64,000 nucleotides of DNA from Odoribacter splanchnicus DSM 20712 (GTDB taxonomy: Bacteria; Bacteroidota; Bacteroidia; Bacteroidales; Marinifilaceae). Below, piece by piece: positions 53,818 through 63,777 of this stretch. Each line of letters begins with the position of its first letter. The stretch's first letter is position 1. Location: the NCBI RefSeq assembly GCF_000190535.1, contig NC_015160.1, positions 124,001-188,000 on the forward strand, given 5' to 3'. Both the position numbers and the translations under genes were made by a program. A model generated the notes under the pieces. That model saw only the letters and a program-made list of their open reading frames with translations. It was not told the DNA's origin and ran no database searches.

Positions 53818-56800
53818 ATGAAAAAAAGAAGAAAAAATCCATCCGGCATACGACTGATTGTCAGGTTGTGCTGTTTTTTCGTATTTGTATCGAGCTTGCA
53901 TACTCAGGCAACCGTATGGGCTCAGGGGAAAGTGACCGTAGAGCTGCAGAATAAAACACTCGGAGAGGTGTTGAAAGTGTTGAAAGAACAAACAGGCGTG
54001 CACTTTATGTATAATACTCAGGAGGTGAATGTCGGGACGAAAGTCTCTGTATCCCTGAACGAAGCCCGGTTAGAGGAGGCCTTACAATCGATCTTTCAGG
54101 GGTTACCTTATCGTTACAATCAGGTCGAGGACTATATTTTAATTACTCCGAAAAAAGAATCGGAAACCCAGCAGACCGATATGCGGACAGTGAAAGGAAA
54201 AGTAGTGGATTCTAAAGGAGAACCGCTACCCGGAGTATCTGTGGTGGTAAAAAATACAACAGCCGGAGTAGCAACGGATATAGAGGGAAAATTCGAGATC
54301 CGTTTGAATTCGGGAGAAGAGATCTTAGTGTTTTCTTTTGTGGGAATGCGTACACAGGAAGTGAAAGCGAATAAAGATAACCTCTATGTCGTGATGGAGA
54401 GTGTGGCCGAATTGATGCAGGAAGTGATCGTGAAGACCGGTTACCAGAATATCGAGAAACGTAAGCTTTCTTCTTCCGTCTTTACTATCGATGGTGATTT
54501 GGTGCGGGAAGGAGCTGCTTTGGGGTTGGATAATATGTTGCAGGGAAAAATTCCGGGAATGAATGTTATGGGATCTTCTTCGACTCCCGGAGCTGCAACG
54601 AAAATCAGAATCCGCGGATCTTCGACGATTTCAGGTAACCGCGAACCCTTGTGGGTAGTCGATGGATTTATTCTGGAAGATCCCGTACAGATCAGTGCCG
54701 AAGAATTGAATAGCCTCGATAACGTAAACCTCATCGGAAATGCGATTTCTTCGCTGAATCCACAGGATATCGAACGGATAGACGTTTTGAAAGATGCTTC
54801 GGCTACCGCTATTTATGGGGTAAAAGCTGCCAATGGAGTTATCGTCATTACCACTAAGAAAGGAAAAATCGGGAAGCCCCGGGTGAGGTATTCAATGAAT
54901 TTATCGGTCAATGAACGACCGGAATACGACGGGCTCTACCGGATGAATTCGAAGGACCGGATCGAGGTATCCAAGGAAATCGAACAGAGGGGATTGTCGT
55001 TCGGTACTCCTCCGGCCAGGGTTTCTTATGAAGGTGCTTTGCTGGACCTGTACGACCGGACCATTACTTATGAAGAGTTTCAGAAGAAAGTGAAAAGACT
55101 GGAAGAAGTGAATACCGATTGGTTCGATATCATTTACCGGACCTCTTTTTCACAAAAACATAATGTTTCTATTTCAGGTGCTAACGATAAGGTAAATTAT
55201 TATTTTTCAGGTGGTTTACAGCATATCCCCGCTACGGTGAGAGGTACCGGTGTAAAACAGTTCAACGGCCTGATGAAACTGGGAGTGAATCTGCTTTCCA
55301 ATCTGAAAATGGAGTTGCAGATGAGAGCGTCGACCGACGATAAGGATTACCTGCATTCTTCTTTGTCTCCTTATCAGTATGCCTATAATACTTCCCGTGC
55401 GATACCCTGTTATAATGAGGACGGTACGTTGGCTTATTACAACAAGACGCAAGGCTATGAATTCCCGCTACAATACAATGTGGTGAACGAAATGCAACAT
55501 ACGGGGATGAATATCGAGGGGACGACGTTGAATTTCAATGCTAATTTACTATGGGAGATTATTCCTGGATTAAGATTAACCGGCGCCTTGAGTTATAATC
55601 GGTCGAATACCGATCAAAAAGAATGGTTCGACGAACAATCTTACGCGGCTGCTCAGCTCAGAAATTATAATTACGGACTGGAATTGCCCGATAGTGACAT
55701 TTGGCGTGAACAGCAATGTAAGTTGCCTTACGGGGGAGAACTGGTGAATACGGATACCCGGAATACTTCTTATACTGCAAGGGCACAAGTGGATTATTCT
55801 TTTCAATTTCTGGAAGATCATCAGATCACGGTGGTTGCCGGTACGGAGGCACGTTCGTCTAAATACAAAGGATTGAAATCGACGGAATACGGTTATTTGC
55901 CCGACCGGGGAGAAAAATTTGTAGAGATCGACCCGGTGCAGTGGCCGAAATATGGTGATCTGGTGAAAAGTCATCCGAATGTGATCACCAATACCCTGAC
56001 CAATGTGATGTCATGGTATGGAACATTCACTTACGACTATATGAACCGCTATATCGTCAATTTCAATATCCGGGCCGACGGTTCCAATAAGTTCGGACAG
56101 GATAAGAGTAACCGTTTTTTACCGATCTGGTCGGTCTCGGGCCGATGGAATCTGCACGAAGAAGCCTTCCTGAAAGAAGTGATGTGGATGAATATGTTTG
56201 CTTTCCGGGGATCATACGGTATTCAGGGGAATGTCTCACCCGATCAGACACCGAATTTGTTGATCCAGCTGGGATCCTTCGATCCGATTTCGAAACAGTA
56301 TATTTCAAAGTTATCGAAGCTGCCCAATCCGCAATTGCGCTGGGAAAAGACGACTTCGTGGAACTTCGGGGTGGATTTCGCTTTCCTCGATAACCGATTG
56401 AACGGTAGTGTAGAAGTATACCGGAAGAAAGGGAAAGATCAGATCATTTCCAAAGAAGTGGCTTCGACGACCGGGAGTACGACTATGCAGCTGAATGCCG
56501 GAAACCTGGAAAATAAAGGGTATGAAATCGTGTTGAATGTAGTGCCGGTGAAAACGAAAGATATTACCTGGGCACTGAATATCAATGGGGCCCGGAATAT
56601 CAATAAGGTAACGAAATCCGGGATTACGACGGATTACGGATACAAGGAATATCTCGATGGATCGGCTGTTATTCCGGGAGAAGCCCTGAATACTTTTTAT
56701 TCTTATAAATATGATCGGTTGGATGCTAACGGCTTGCCTACTTTTAAAGATATCGAAGAAACCGACGGTATCACCCAAACGGAGATGTTTGCCAAGGTTT

Positions 56801-57369
56801 TCGCCTATTCGGGTACCCGTATACCGGATATTACCGGTGGGTTCGGTACGGATATCTCGTATAAGAATTTAGCTATCGGAGGATTTTTTTCTTATAGTTT
56901 GGGGACTAAGATCCGGCTGAACAACTTGTATAATGATTCCGGACAGCGGCTCCCGCAGCCTCAGCAAAATATGAATCAGGCGTTTGTGAACCGGTGGAAA
57001 CAACCCGGTGATGAAAACCGTACGGATATTCCGGTATTGACGACCGATCCGCTGGATATGTACGGATTGGGGATCGACCGGAAAATCAAGATTGCCGATA
57101 ATGGCTGGGAGATGTACAATAAGAGTGATCTACGGGTGGCTTCAGGGAATTATCTGCGCTTAAAAAACTTGTATGTGCGGTATAATTTCAGTGATAGAAT
57201 CTGTCATAAGATCCGGGCCCAAATGATCAGTGTGCGCTTCGAGGCGACTAACCTCTGGTTACTGGCCGATAAAAAATTGAAAGGACAGGATCCGGAACAG
57301 GTGACTTTGGGAGGAGTTTCTACACCTCCGACTTCTTCATATACTTTGGGATTAGATATCACTTTTTAA
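53818..57369 (+). CDS. SusC-family transducer with STN domain
   Basis: A 1183-residue TonB-dependent transporter that also signals. After a signal peptide (about residues 1-37, ending TVWAQ) there is an STN domain (VTVELQNKTLGEVLKVLKEQ through EDYILITPKKE, about 40-120). A carboxypeptidase-like domain follows (VKGKVVDSKGEPLPGVSVVV, about 130-210), then the plug (RKLSSSVFTI, DVLKDASATAIYGVKAANGV) and the outer-membrane barrel to LGLDITF. The STN domain should touch the periplasmic part of FecR when substrate is bound. A short 5' extension with MNLLNYKI was rejected in favour of the ATG at 53818. Confidence 0.94.
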   Translation: MKKRRKNPSGIRLIVRLCCFFVFVSSLHTQATVWAQGKVTVELQNKTLGEVLKVLKEQTGVHFMYNTQEVNVGTKVSVSLNEARLEEALQSIFQGLPYRYNQVEDYILITPKKESETQQTDMRTVKGKVVDSKGEPLPGVSVVVKNTTAGVATDIEGKFEIRLNSGEEILVFSFVGMRTQEVKANKDNLYVVMESVAELMQEVIVKTGYQNIEKRKLSSSVFTIDGDLVREGAALGLDNMLQGKIPGMNVMGSSSTPGAATKIRIRGSSTISGNREPLWVVDGFILEDPVQISAEELNSLDNVNLIGNAISSLNPQDIERIDVLKDASATAIYGVKAANGVIVITTKKGKIGKPRVRYSMNLSVNERPEYDGLYRMNSKDRIEVSKEIEQRGLSFGTPPARVSYEGALLDLYDRTITYEEFQKKVKRLEEVNTDWFDIIYRTSFSQKHNVSISGANDKVNYYFSGGLQHIPATVRGTGVKQFNGLMKLGVNLLSNLKMELQMRASTDDKDYLHSSLSPYQYAYNTSRAIPCYNEDGTLAYYNKTQGYEFPLQYNVVNEMQHTGMNIEGTTLNFNANLLWEIIPGLRLTGALSYNRSNTDQKEWFDEQSYAAAQLRNYNYGLELPDSDIWREQQCKLPYGGELVNTDTRNTSYTARAQVDYSFQFLEDHQITVVAGTEARSSKYKGLKSTEYGYLPDRGEKFVEIDPVQWPKYGDLVKSHPNVITNTLTNVMSWYGTFTYDYMNRYIVNFNIRADGSNKFGQDKSNRFLPIWSVSGRWNLHEEAFLKEVMWMNMFAFRGSYGIQGNVSPDQTPNLLIQLGSFDPISKQYISKLSKLPNPQLRWEKTTSWNFGVDFAFLDNRLNGSVEVYRKKGKDQIISKEVASTTGSTTMQLNAGNLENKGYEIVLNVVPVKTKDITWALNINGARNINKVTKSGITTDYGYKEYLDGSAVIPGEALNTFYSYKYDRLDANGLPTFKDIEETDGITQTEMFAKVFAYSGTRIPDITGGFGTDISYKNLAIGGFFSYSLGTKIRLNNLYNDSGQRLPQPQQNMNQAFVNRWKQPGDENRTDIPVLTTDPLDMYGLGIDRKIKIADNGWEMYNKSDLRVASGNYLRLKNLYVRYNFSDRICHKIRAQMISVRFEATNLWLLADKKLKGQDPEQVTLGGVSTPPTSSYTLGLDITF

Positions 57370-57379
57370 ATAGCAGACT

Positions 57380-58810
57380 ATGAAACGATATATAAGATTA
57401 TTAGGGGTATTACTGATATTGTTTTCCTCTTGCTCTGATTTTTTGGAAGAGAAATCACAGGATTTGATTATTCCGAAGTCGGTCAAAGATTACCGGGAGT
57501 TCCTTTTCGGTGAGGCCTATATCCGGGATGAAACCCAGATACATACTTACCTGGACATCATGACGGACGATGTGAAAGAAAATATCAAGGGTAGTTTTCT
57601 GGGGGGAGATACCCGGGCCAGCGGTTATGGCTACTATACCTGGCAGGCCGATCCGGAGCAGACGGTTTCCGGAGCGATCAGTGAAGATAAGGCTTGGGAG
57701 ACATATTATCATTCTATCCTGATCTGTAACATTACGCTGGATAATATCGGGGATATCAGCGGATCGAAGGCCGAGAAAGAAGACTTGAAGGCAGAAGCTT
57801 ATGCTTTGCGGGCTTATTGTTATTTTATGCTGGTGAATTTGTATGGACAACCTTATAATCAGGCGACGGCCGAAACGGATCTCGGAGTTCCGGTCAACGA
57901 TGTGGTAGGGATGGAAGACCGGAAGTTTGTCCGGGAGAGTGTGGCTGAAATCTATCGGCAGATAGAAAGCGATCTGAAAGAAGCGATTACTTGTTTCAAA
58001 GCCTCCAACCTGACGAAGACCTGTTTCCGCTGGAACCTGCCGGCTACGTATTTGTTGGCTTCCCGGGTGAGCTTGTATAAGAAAGAGTATGATAAAGCCA
58101 TCGAATATGCGACGTATGTGATCGCTGCACAACCTCAGCTCTATGATTTGTCGGCAATGAGCGACGATGATTATTTTCTGAATGAAAAGAATCCTGAGAT
58201 ATTGTTTACTTATGGCTATTATCTGGTGAGTTATTATGCCTGGCTGGCCAAATGTAATTTCCCGATTTCCGACGATCTTCAGGCATTATACGGGGATAAC
58301 GACTGGAGATTGACGCATTTCTTCTATAAACGGAGAGCTGTTTATACGGCCCAAAAATCGGAAACTTCGGGAACTACCGGCATATACGGATATGCTTTCC
58401 GGACAGCGGAAGCCTACCTGAACCGGGCAGAGGCTTATGCCGGGAAAGGAGATAAAGACAAAGCTTTACAGGATCTGAAAACCATTCGGGAAAAACGCCT
58501 GAAAGTGTACGAAGAGGTACAAGCGGTGACTAAAGAAGACGTCATCCGGAGGGTAAGGGAAGAAAGACGGCGGGAACTCAGCTTCGAATTTCATCGCTGG
58601 TTCGACCTGAGGCGTTGGGACCGGCCCCGGATAGAGCATACCTTTACACCCGATATCAAGCAACCCGATGTCGTTGAAAAATATGTACTCGAAAAAGACG
58701 ATCCGGCCTATACCTTGCCTTTACCCCGGTCGGTAGTGGAATATGATCCGACACTGGTCGACAATCCCCGTCCACAACGGGAGAATCAGAATGTTACCGG
58801 AGAAAATTGA
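57380..58810 (+). CDS. SusD/RagB-family lipoprotein
   Basis: A 476-residue lipoprotein partner of the STN-type SusC. The lipobox is FSSC with C18, followed by SDFLEEKSQDLIIP. Typical SusD helices are in LKAEAYALRAYCYFMLVNLYGQPYN near residue 135-160, and RREERRRELSFEFHRWFDLRRW-like sequence occurs near residue 395. It should cover the SusC channel at the surface and bind substrate. It starts ten nt after susC. Confidence 0.93.
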   Translation: MKRYIRLLGVLLILFSSCSDFLEEKSQDLIIPKSVKDYREFLFGEAYIRDETQIHTYLDIMTDDVKENIKGSFLGGDTRASGYGYYTWQADPEQTVSGAISEDKAWETYYHSILICNITLDNIGDISGSKAEKEDLKAEAYALRAYCYFMLVNLYGQPYNQATAETDLGVPVNDVVGMEDRKFVRESVAEIYRQIESDLKEAITCFKASNLTKTCFRWNLPATYLLASRVSLYKKEYDKAIEYATYVIAAQPQLYDLSAMSDDDYFLNEKNPEILFTYGYYLVSYYAWLAKCNFPISDDLQALYGDNDWRLTHFFYKRRAVYTAQKSETSGTTGIYGYAFRTAEAYLNRAEAYAGKGDKDKALQDLKTIREKRLKVYEEVQAVTKEDVIRRVREERRRELSFEFHRWFDLRRWDRPRIEHTFTPDIKQPDVVEKYVLEKDDPAYTLPLPRSVVEYDPTLVDNPRPQRENQNVTGEN

Positions 58811-58858
58811 TCATATGAGTCTCGACAATGAAACCTTTAACTTAAAACGATAATTGTT

Positions 58859-59746
58859 ATGAAAACTAGATGGTTGATATATATTCTGTTAGGTGTTTTC
58901 CTGAGTTCCTGTTATAAAGAGGAGAATATCGAGGGCGAAGAAGACGAGCCCAAGTACAAGGTGGAAGATAGTGAAGACCCCCTGGATCACTTTATTTATG
59001 GGTTTTATCATGACTACGGTGTATTTATTTTATATGATTATGAGGAAGTCGATTATCGATGGAATATGAGTACCGTATTGGATGTGGAATTGATAAAACA
59101 AACGGATAAGGTTACTTTGAACGAAGGTTTGGCCTATTTGGACAACGTTTTGTTCCAATATTATACCGATGATTTTAAAAAACATTATTTCCCCTTCAAG
59201 ATTTTACTGGCCGATTCAGTGCAAGTGCTTAAAAATGGTGTATGGTACCCGGATGAACCGGCGACAGCAGGCCTGAGTTTTCTGGGAATCGGTCGAATCC
59301 GTAACGGGATAGGTGAGATTCCGGCCGATAGCCTGTTTGAATTGAGAGGAAAGGTACAGGCTGCTTTCTGGGCGAATTTTTTATACAATAATGAAATGAT
59401 GGATCTTCCCGAAGCTTTCTGGAACATCAGCGAGGATTATTACGGGGGAAATCTGAAGTTGGTGGATGGGAATAGCGGGCTCAAACCCGATGAGATCGAT
59501 ATGAAGAAATATGGATTCTGGGACCGTGACCGGACGGCCGATAGTGGGACCAACTACTGTATGGCTCCTAACAAAACGCTGGATATCAATCAATTTATCG
59601 ATATGGTTACGACCCATACAACCGCGGAAATGGAGGCATTGATCGCTCCGTACGATCGGCTGAAAGATAAATACCATTTATTGGTAAATCAACTGAAAGA
59701 AGTGTATGGAGTGGATATTCAGGCAATAGGAAATGATCAATATTAA
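58859..59746 (+). CDS. lipoprotein related to putative zinc metallopeptidases (Mx1-like), active site missing
   Basis: A 295-residue lipoprotein (lipobox LSSC, C18) followed by an acidic stretch (EENIEGEEDE) typical of surface-exported Bacteroidota lipoproteins. The body resembles the Peptidase_Mx1 group often found beside SusCD: DHFIYGFYHDYGVFILYDYEE near residue 40-60, VDYRWNMST near 61, then FKILLADSVQVLKNG near 113. Where that family has HExxH, this protein reads KVQAAFWANFLYNNEMM (about residue 165-181), without histidines, so it is probably not a protease. A binding role for protein or peptide substrates is likely. The family link is from memory. Confidence 0.6.
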   Translation: MKTRWLIYILLGVFLSSCYKEENIEGEEDEPKYKVEDSEDPLDHFIYGFYHDYGVFILYDYEEVDYRWNMSTVLDVELIKQTDKVTLNEGLAYLDNVLFQYYTDDFKKHYFPFKILLADSVQVLKNGVWYPDEPATAGLSFLGIGRIRNGIGEIPADSLFELRGKVQAAFWANFLYNNEMMDLPEAFWNISEDYYGGNLKLVDGNSGLKPDEIDMKKYGFWDRDRTADSGTNYCMAPNKTLDINQFIDMVTTHTTAEMEALIAPYDRLKDKYHLLVNQLKEVYGVDIQAIGNDQY

Positions 59747-59759
59747 TAAAACGAGAAGT

Positions 59760-62306
59760 ATGAAAAACAGATTTTTTTATTTCGTGATTCTTTTATTGGC
59801 TGTATGTTTATCGGCCAATGCCAATGATTTTAAGAAGAAACGTAAAAAGCAAGAGACGACTCCGGCTTTGGCCGACGCCTTGAAGAAAGAAAAAACGGAG
59901 GACAAAAGCTATGATAAGGTGATTACTAAAGAAGCCCGCACGAAGAAGGGACTGATCACCTTACATATGGTGAAAAGTACATTCTATATGGAAATACCGG
60001 TGAAGTTGATGGGAAAACCGATGTTGTTCGCCGGTAGGGTGGCGGAGATCAGCGACAATAAGGATGTGGTGGCCGGACAGATGCCTCAGGATCCGATGCT
60101 GGTGGAATGGAGCTGCGATGAGGAAAAAGTCTATCTCCATAATGTGATCAGCAGATCGGTATGTGATGAAAACGAACCGATTGCAATATCTATGGAACGG
60201 AACAATCTGAAACCGGTCATCCGGGCTTTTCCGATCAAAGCATTCAGTAAAGATTCGAGTGCGATGGTGATCGATGCCACTAAATTGTTTTGTGCCGACG
60301 AACGGCCGGTAAGTCCTTTTATTCCTGCCTCTCCCTTCGATGCTTTGTTCGGTATGAAAAAGATGAAAGGGGTTTTTAAGGCCGATCTGTCGTCGATCCT
60401 CGATTTCAAGGCTTTCCCGCAGAATATTTCTGTAAAAAGCCGGGTGGCCTATACGGTCAACGGTACTCCTTTTACGGCTGTCGTCCATTTGTCGATGATA
60501 CAGCTGCCGGATGAGCCGATGCGGCCTCGTTTACTCGATCCCCGGATGGGGTATTTCTCCGATCGGAAAGTGTTGTATTCCACCGAAAAAGATCAGAGCG
60601 AGAAGATCGCTTATGTCAATCGCTGGCGTTTGGAACCTAAACCCGAAGAACTGGAACGGTATAAAAAAGGGGAATTGGTAGAGCCGGCTAAACCGATTGT
60701 TTTTTATGTGGATAACGCCCTGCCGGCTAAATGGAAAAAATATATCAAATTGGGTATCGAGGACTGGCAACCTGCTTTCGAAGCGATCGGTTTCAAAAAC
60801 GCTATCGTTGCCCGTGATTTCCCGACCGATGATCCCGATTTCGATCCCGACGATATCCGTTATTCCTGTTTCCGCTATGCGACGACGACGGTGGCCAATG
60901 CGATGGGACCGTCCTGGACCGATCCCCGTTCAGGTGAAATTATTCAGGCATCGGTGTATATGTATCACGATGTGTTGAAATTGTTGCACAACTGGAAGTT
61001 TGTTCAGACAGCTCAGGTCGATCCGAAAGCCCGGGCTGCCGTTTTCGACGAAGAAACGATGGGAGCGAGCCTGCGCTATGTCGCCTCACACGAAATCGGA
61101 CATACGCTGGGATTGATGCATAATATGAGGGCTTCTTATTCGATACCGGTGGATTCGCTCCGTTCCCCCGCTTTTACTGCAAAATACGGAACGACGACTT
61201 CTATCATGGATTACGCCCGGAATAATTATGTGGCACAGCCTGAAGATAAAAATGTACGCTTGATTCCGCCCCTGTTGGGTGTGTACGATATCTTTATGAT
61301 CAAATTGGGATATGCTCCGATTTACGATGCCGAAACACCGGCCGACGAATATGCTACTCTGAATAAATGGATTCAGGAAAAAGCGGGCGACCCGATGTAT
61401 ACCTATGGTGAACAGCAAATCCTGGGAACCCTGGATCCCGCTTCCCAGTCGGAATCGCTCGGGGACGATGCGGTGAAAGCCAGCCGGTATGGGATTAAGA
61501 ACCTGCGGTATATCATGGACCATCTGGTGGAATGGAGTGCAATTGAAAATCGGCCTTATGATCAGACCAGTGAGTTATATTACGAACTGACCAAACAATA
61601 CCAAAGGTATATGGGACATTGTATGGCCTACATCGGAGGGCTGTATCTCAACCATCCGGTAGCCGGAGATGAGCAGAAAGGATTTGTACCCGTGTCCAGG
61701 GAGAAACAGAAAGAGGTCGTGAAATTTTTCTTCGACGAATTTAAAGAACAACCCAAATGGATGGCGAAGAAAGAAATTATGACCCTTTTCGAACCGAATA
61801 ATGATATGGTCGCTAATTTGCAGGCAAATCTGCTTCGTAATCTATTGAACAGTTCTACACTCGGAAAAGTGGGCATGAATGCCAAATATTCCGAGCGGCC
61901 TTATACCCAGAAGGAATACCTGAACGATTTGTATCAGGGGGTATGGAATAAGACCGAACAAGGGAAAGCCTTGGATTATTACGACCGTAACCTGCAATAC
62001 GCTTATGTGCAATATTTGTTAAAAGAACTGGAACTCACGAAGGATGCGGAGAAGTCGAAAGGGCTCTCTTTGGAATTATTGACTGAAGACCATTTGCCGT
62101 GTTATGGCTACGAGTATCACCGGCATGCCCGGCAAATGTCTGCCAATACCAAAATATCGGATTTGGGGATCAGTTCTAAAACTTTGTATTACGGGCAATT
62201 GGTAAAACTGAAAGAGCTACTGAAGAATAGACGCCATTCTGCTTCGGGAGACGACAAAGTGCATTATGATTATTTGTACTTCGAATTGAATAGTGTCCTA
62301 AAATAG
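59760..62306 (+). CDS. secreted zinc-dependent metalloprotease (DUF5117/DUF5118 type)
   Basis: An 848-residue exported protein. The signal peptide is MKNRFFYFVILLLAVCLSANA, followed by a lysine-rich linker, then DUF5118/DUF5117-type beta domains (TLHMVKSTFYMEIPVKLMGK near residue 65). A metzincin-like catalytic domain has SHEIGHTLGLMHNM at about residue 442-455, with the zinc ligands of HExxHxxGxxH, and a downstream methionine (TTSIMDYARNNYV near 480) as Met-turn. It should act in the periplasm or at the surface on proteins. It starts 13 nt after the preceding gene and closes the operon. Confidence 0.88.
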   Translation: MKNRFFYFVILLLAVCLSANANDFKKKRKKQETTPALADALKKEKTEDKSYDKVITKEARTKKGLITLHMVKSTFYMEIPVKLMGKPMLFAGRVAEISDNKDVVAGQMPQDPMLVEWSCDEEKVYLHNVISRSVCDENEPIAISMERNNLKPVIRAFPIKAFSKDSSAMVIDATKLFCADERPVSPFIPASPFDALFGMKKMKGVFKADLSSILDFKAFPQNISVKSRVAYTVNGTPFTAVVHLSMIQLPDEPMRPRLLDPRMGYFSDRKVLYSTEKDQSEKIAYVNRWRLEPKPEELERYKKGELVEPAKPIVFYVDNALPAKWKKYIKLGIEDWQPAFEAIGFKNAIVARDFPTDDPDFDPDDIRYSCFRYATTTVANAMGPSWTDPRSGEIIQASVYMYHDVLKLLHNWKFVQTAQVDPKARAAVFDEETMGASLRYVASHEIGHTLGLMHNMRASYSIPVDSLRSPAFTAKYGTTTSIMDYARNNYVAQPEDKNVRLIPPLLGVYDIFMIKLGYAPIYDAETPADEYATLNKWIQEKAGDPMYTYGEQQILGTLDPASQSESLGDDAVKASRYGIKNLRYIMDHLVEWSAIENRPYDQTSELYYELTKQYQRYMGHCMAYIGGLYLNHPVAGDEQKGFVPVSREKQKEVVKFFFDEFKEQPKWMAKKEIMTLFEPNNDMVANLQANLLRNLLNSSTLGKVGMNAKYSERPYTQKEYLNDLYQGVWNKTEQGKALDYYDRNLQYAYVQYLLKELELTKDAEKSKGLSLELLTEDHLPCYGYEYHRHARQMSANTKISDLGISSKTLYYGQLVKLKELLKNRRHSASGDDKVHYDYLYFELNSVLK

Positions 62307-62365
62307 GGATTCCGGGACGGACCTTTCGTCCTATTTTCGGGACGAAAGGTCTGTCCCGGAATCCC
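62306..62365 (+). terminator. strong intrinsic terminator of the SusCD-protease operon
   Basis: A 26-bp stem with one mismatch (62306-62331 with 62340-62365) and an eight-nt loop. The left arm begins at the last base of the metalloprotease stop codon. It also reads into the 3' end of the antisense ORF at 62331. Confidence 0.85.
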
Positions 62366-62870
62366 AAAACCTATCTTTTTTCAGATAATTCAAAATAATT
62401 ACCGGATTATCGTTTTCGTTCAATTGTTCATTAAGTCGTTTGAGTGGGTCTTGAACAATCTGTCCCTGATTCTCAAGGTATTCACACCTTGCTTTGATTA
62501 GCATGACTTCCCACCATTCGACACATATATCCTGAGACATTCCTCTAACAATAAGCATGGGGACGATATTCGGGTCAACGGAATTGATTTCGGCAAAAAT
62601 GCCCTGCCGGCTATTCTTATTCCAAAACAGATAATAATTTTTTCCACCTATCGCATTTTCAACAATCAGATTATTCTCACTTTCCATAATGTTTACAGGC
62701 ACCACATATTTGCGTCTTATCCACTCCTCCTGTAATTGTGTATTATTTTTAGTTTTCCGGTTCGCCAAATAATTCTCGGGAATTTCCTGTTTCGGTATGT
62801 AAATTGTATAAAGAATAGAGTATATCTGAAAACCGGGAAATACGATGAGCCAGAAATAACAAAGTGTCAT
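62331..62870 (-). CDS. hypothetical protein, unknown family
   Basis: A 179-residue open frame on the minus strand. It begins with a hydrophobic stretch (MTLCYFWLIVFPGFQIYSILY) that could be a membrane anchor, followed by a mixed soluble part (NYYLFWNKNSRQGIFAEIN near residue 78) and an acidic segment (LNEQLNENDNPVIILNYL). The last dozen residues are encoded by the terminator hairpin of the convergent operon. I do not recognise the family. A later start at the methionine near residue 62 is possible. It occupies the space where the 5' part of a glutaminase gene would be expected. Confidence 0.5.
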   Translation of the reverse strand: MTLCYFWLIVFPGFQIYSILYTIYIPKQEIPENYLANRKTKNNTQLQEEWIRRKYVVPVNIMESENNLIVENAIGGKNYYLFWNKNSRQGIFAEINSVDPNIVPMLIVRGMSQDICVEWWEVMLIKARCEYLENQGQIVQDPLKRLNEQLNENDNPVIILNYLKKDRFWDSGTDLSSRK

Positions 62871-62944
62871 TTAGCGGATAGATATTTTGAATCCCGGAGT
62901 CCACTTCCTTTCCGTCAGAAGAGGGGATCAGAACGGCCGGCCGG

Positions 62945-63334
62945 ATATTTATCTTCGATAAAGCCGGTACCTGGAGTCAGAAATACAACCTGGTATGGGA
63001 TGAATTACTGGGATTGAATATCTTTCCGAAAGAAGTCGCTCAGAAAGAGATCGCTTATTATCTCACCAAACAGAATCTTTATGGATTACCTTTGGATTCT
63101 CGCCGTACGTATACGAAATCCGATTGGATCATGTGGACGGCTACGATGGCACCGGATGTTGTGACGATGCAGAAATTTATCGCTCCGGTGTATAAATATG
63201 CGAACGAAACGGGCAGCCGTGTGCCTATCAGCGATTGGCACGAAACACCCGATGCTAAACAGGTCGGATTCCAGGCTCGTTCTGTTGTCGGTGGTTATTT
63301 TATGCCGATGTTGAAAAAGGAGCTGATGAAATAA
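62945..63334 (+). pseudogene. DUF4965/GtaA-type glutaminase, 3' remnant
   Basis: About 130 codons encode the C-terminus of a DUF4965-domain protein, annotated as glutaminase A in Bacteroidota. Recognisable pieces are [30 protein letters not shown] sequence ([19 protein letters not shown]), and the ending [20 protein letters not shown]. Full-length proteins have more than 800 residues, and nothing upstream continues the homology. The breakpoint lies between about 62871 and 62945. An internal start near 63014 would give a fragment only. Confidence 0.8.
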
Positions 63335-63360
63335 AGAACTTTTTGTGTTATCCTAATTTG

Positions 63361-63407
63361 AGAAAGGGTTCCTGGGGATTGGTGCAATTTTCCGGGGACC
63401 TTTTTCT
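63361..63407 (+). terminator. imperfect terminator hairpin after glutaminase remnant
   Basis: AGAAAGGGTTCC at 63361 partly pairs with GGGGACCTTTTT ending near 63405, leaving T-rich sequence. Probably the original terminator of the lost gene. Confidence 0.45.
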
Positions 63408-63746
63408 GTTTATACCGACATCTGCTAGTAATTGTACGAACGATGTATCGGTAGCGAGATATAGATTTCCAATTACCCGTAAATTAAGGAAGAATGTGTG
63501 ATAAAACTTTTGTTATCCGGGGAATGAAGCTGAAATAGAAGTTGGTTTAAATCGGTTTATAAAGTTTCTGGTCTCTGTCGCTATCCTCTTGACGAAACCT
63601 CCGGTTCCGGTCATTCGTTTCAACAGCTGTAAAAAAGTATCAGCAAGGTTCAAAGACTTAATAAGCTTTTTATATACTAATTACACTAGGTTGTGTAAAT
63701 CATTTTGAGAGAATCAGAAATTTTGTAATTGAATTTTATATTATTT
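63408..63746. other. intergenic stretch, no gene seen
   Basis: About 340 nt of AT-rich sequence with several stops in all frames and no RNA gene that I recognise. Confidence 0.45.
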
Positions 63747-63777
63747 ATTGTTAATAGGAATATTTCTATTAAATTTG
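63747..63777 (+). promoter_or_regulatory. promoter leading off the right edge
   Basis: ATTG at 63747-63750 and TAAATTTG at 63770-63777 are 19 nt apart. The next 220 nt contain no start of a recognisable gene but include a GTGC-TTCG-GCAC hairpin near 63917-63930, so the gene beyond the window has a long leader. Confidence 0.5.
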
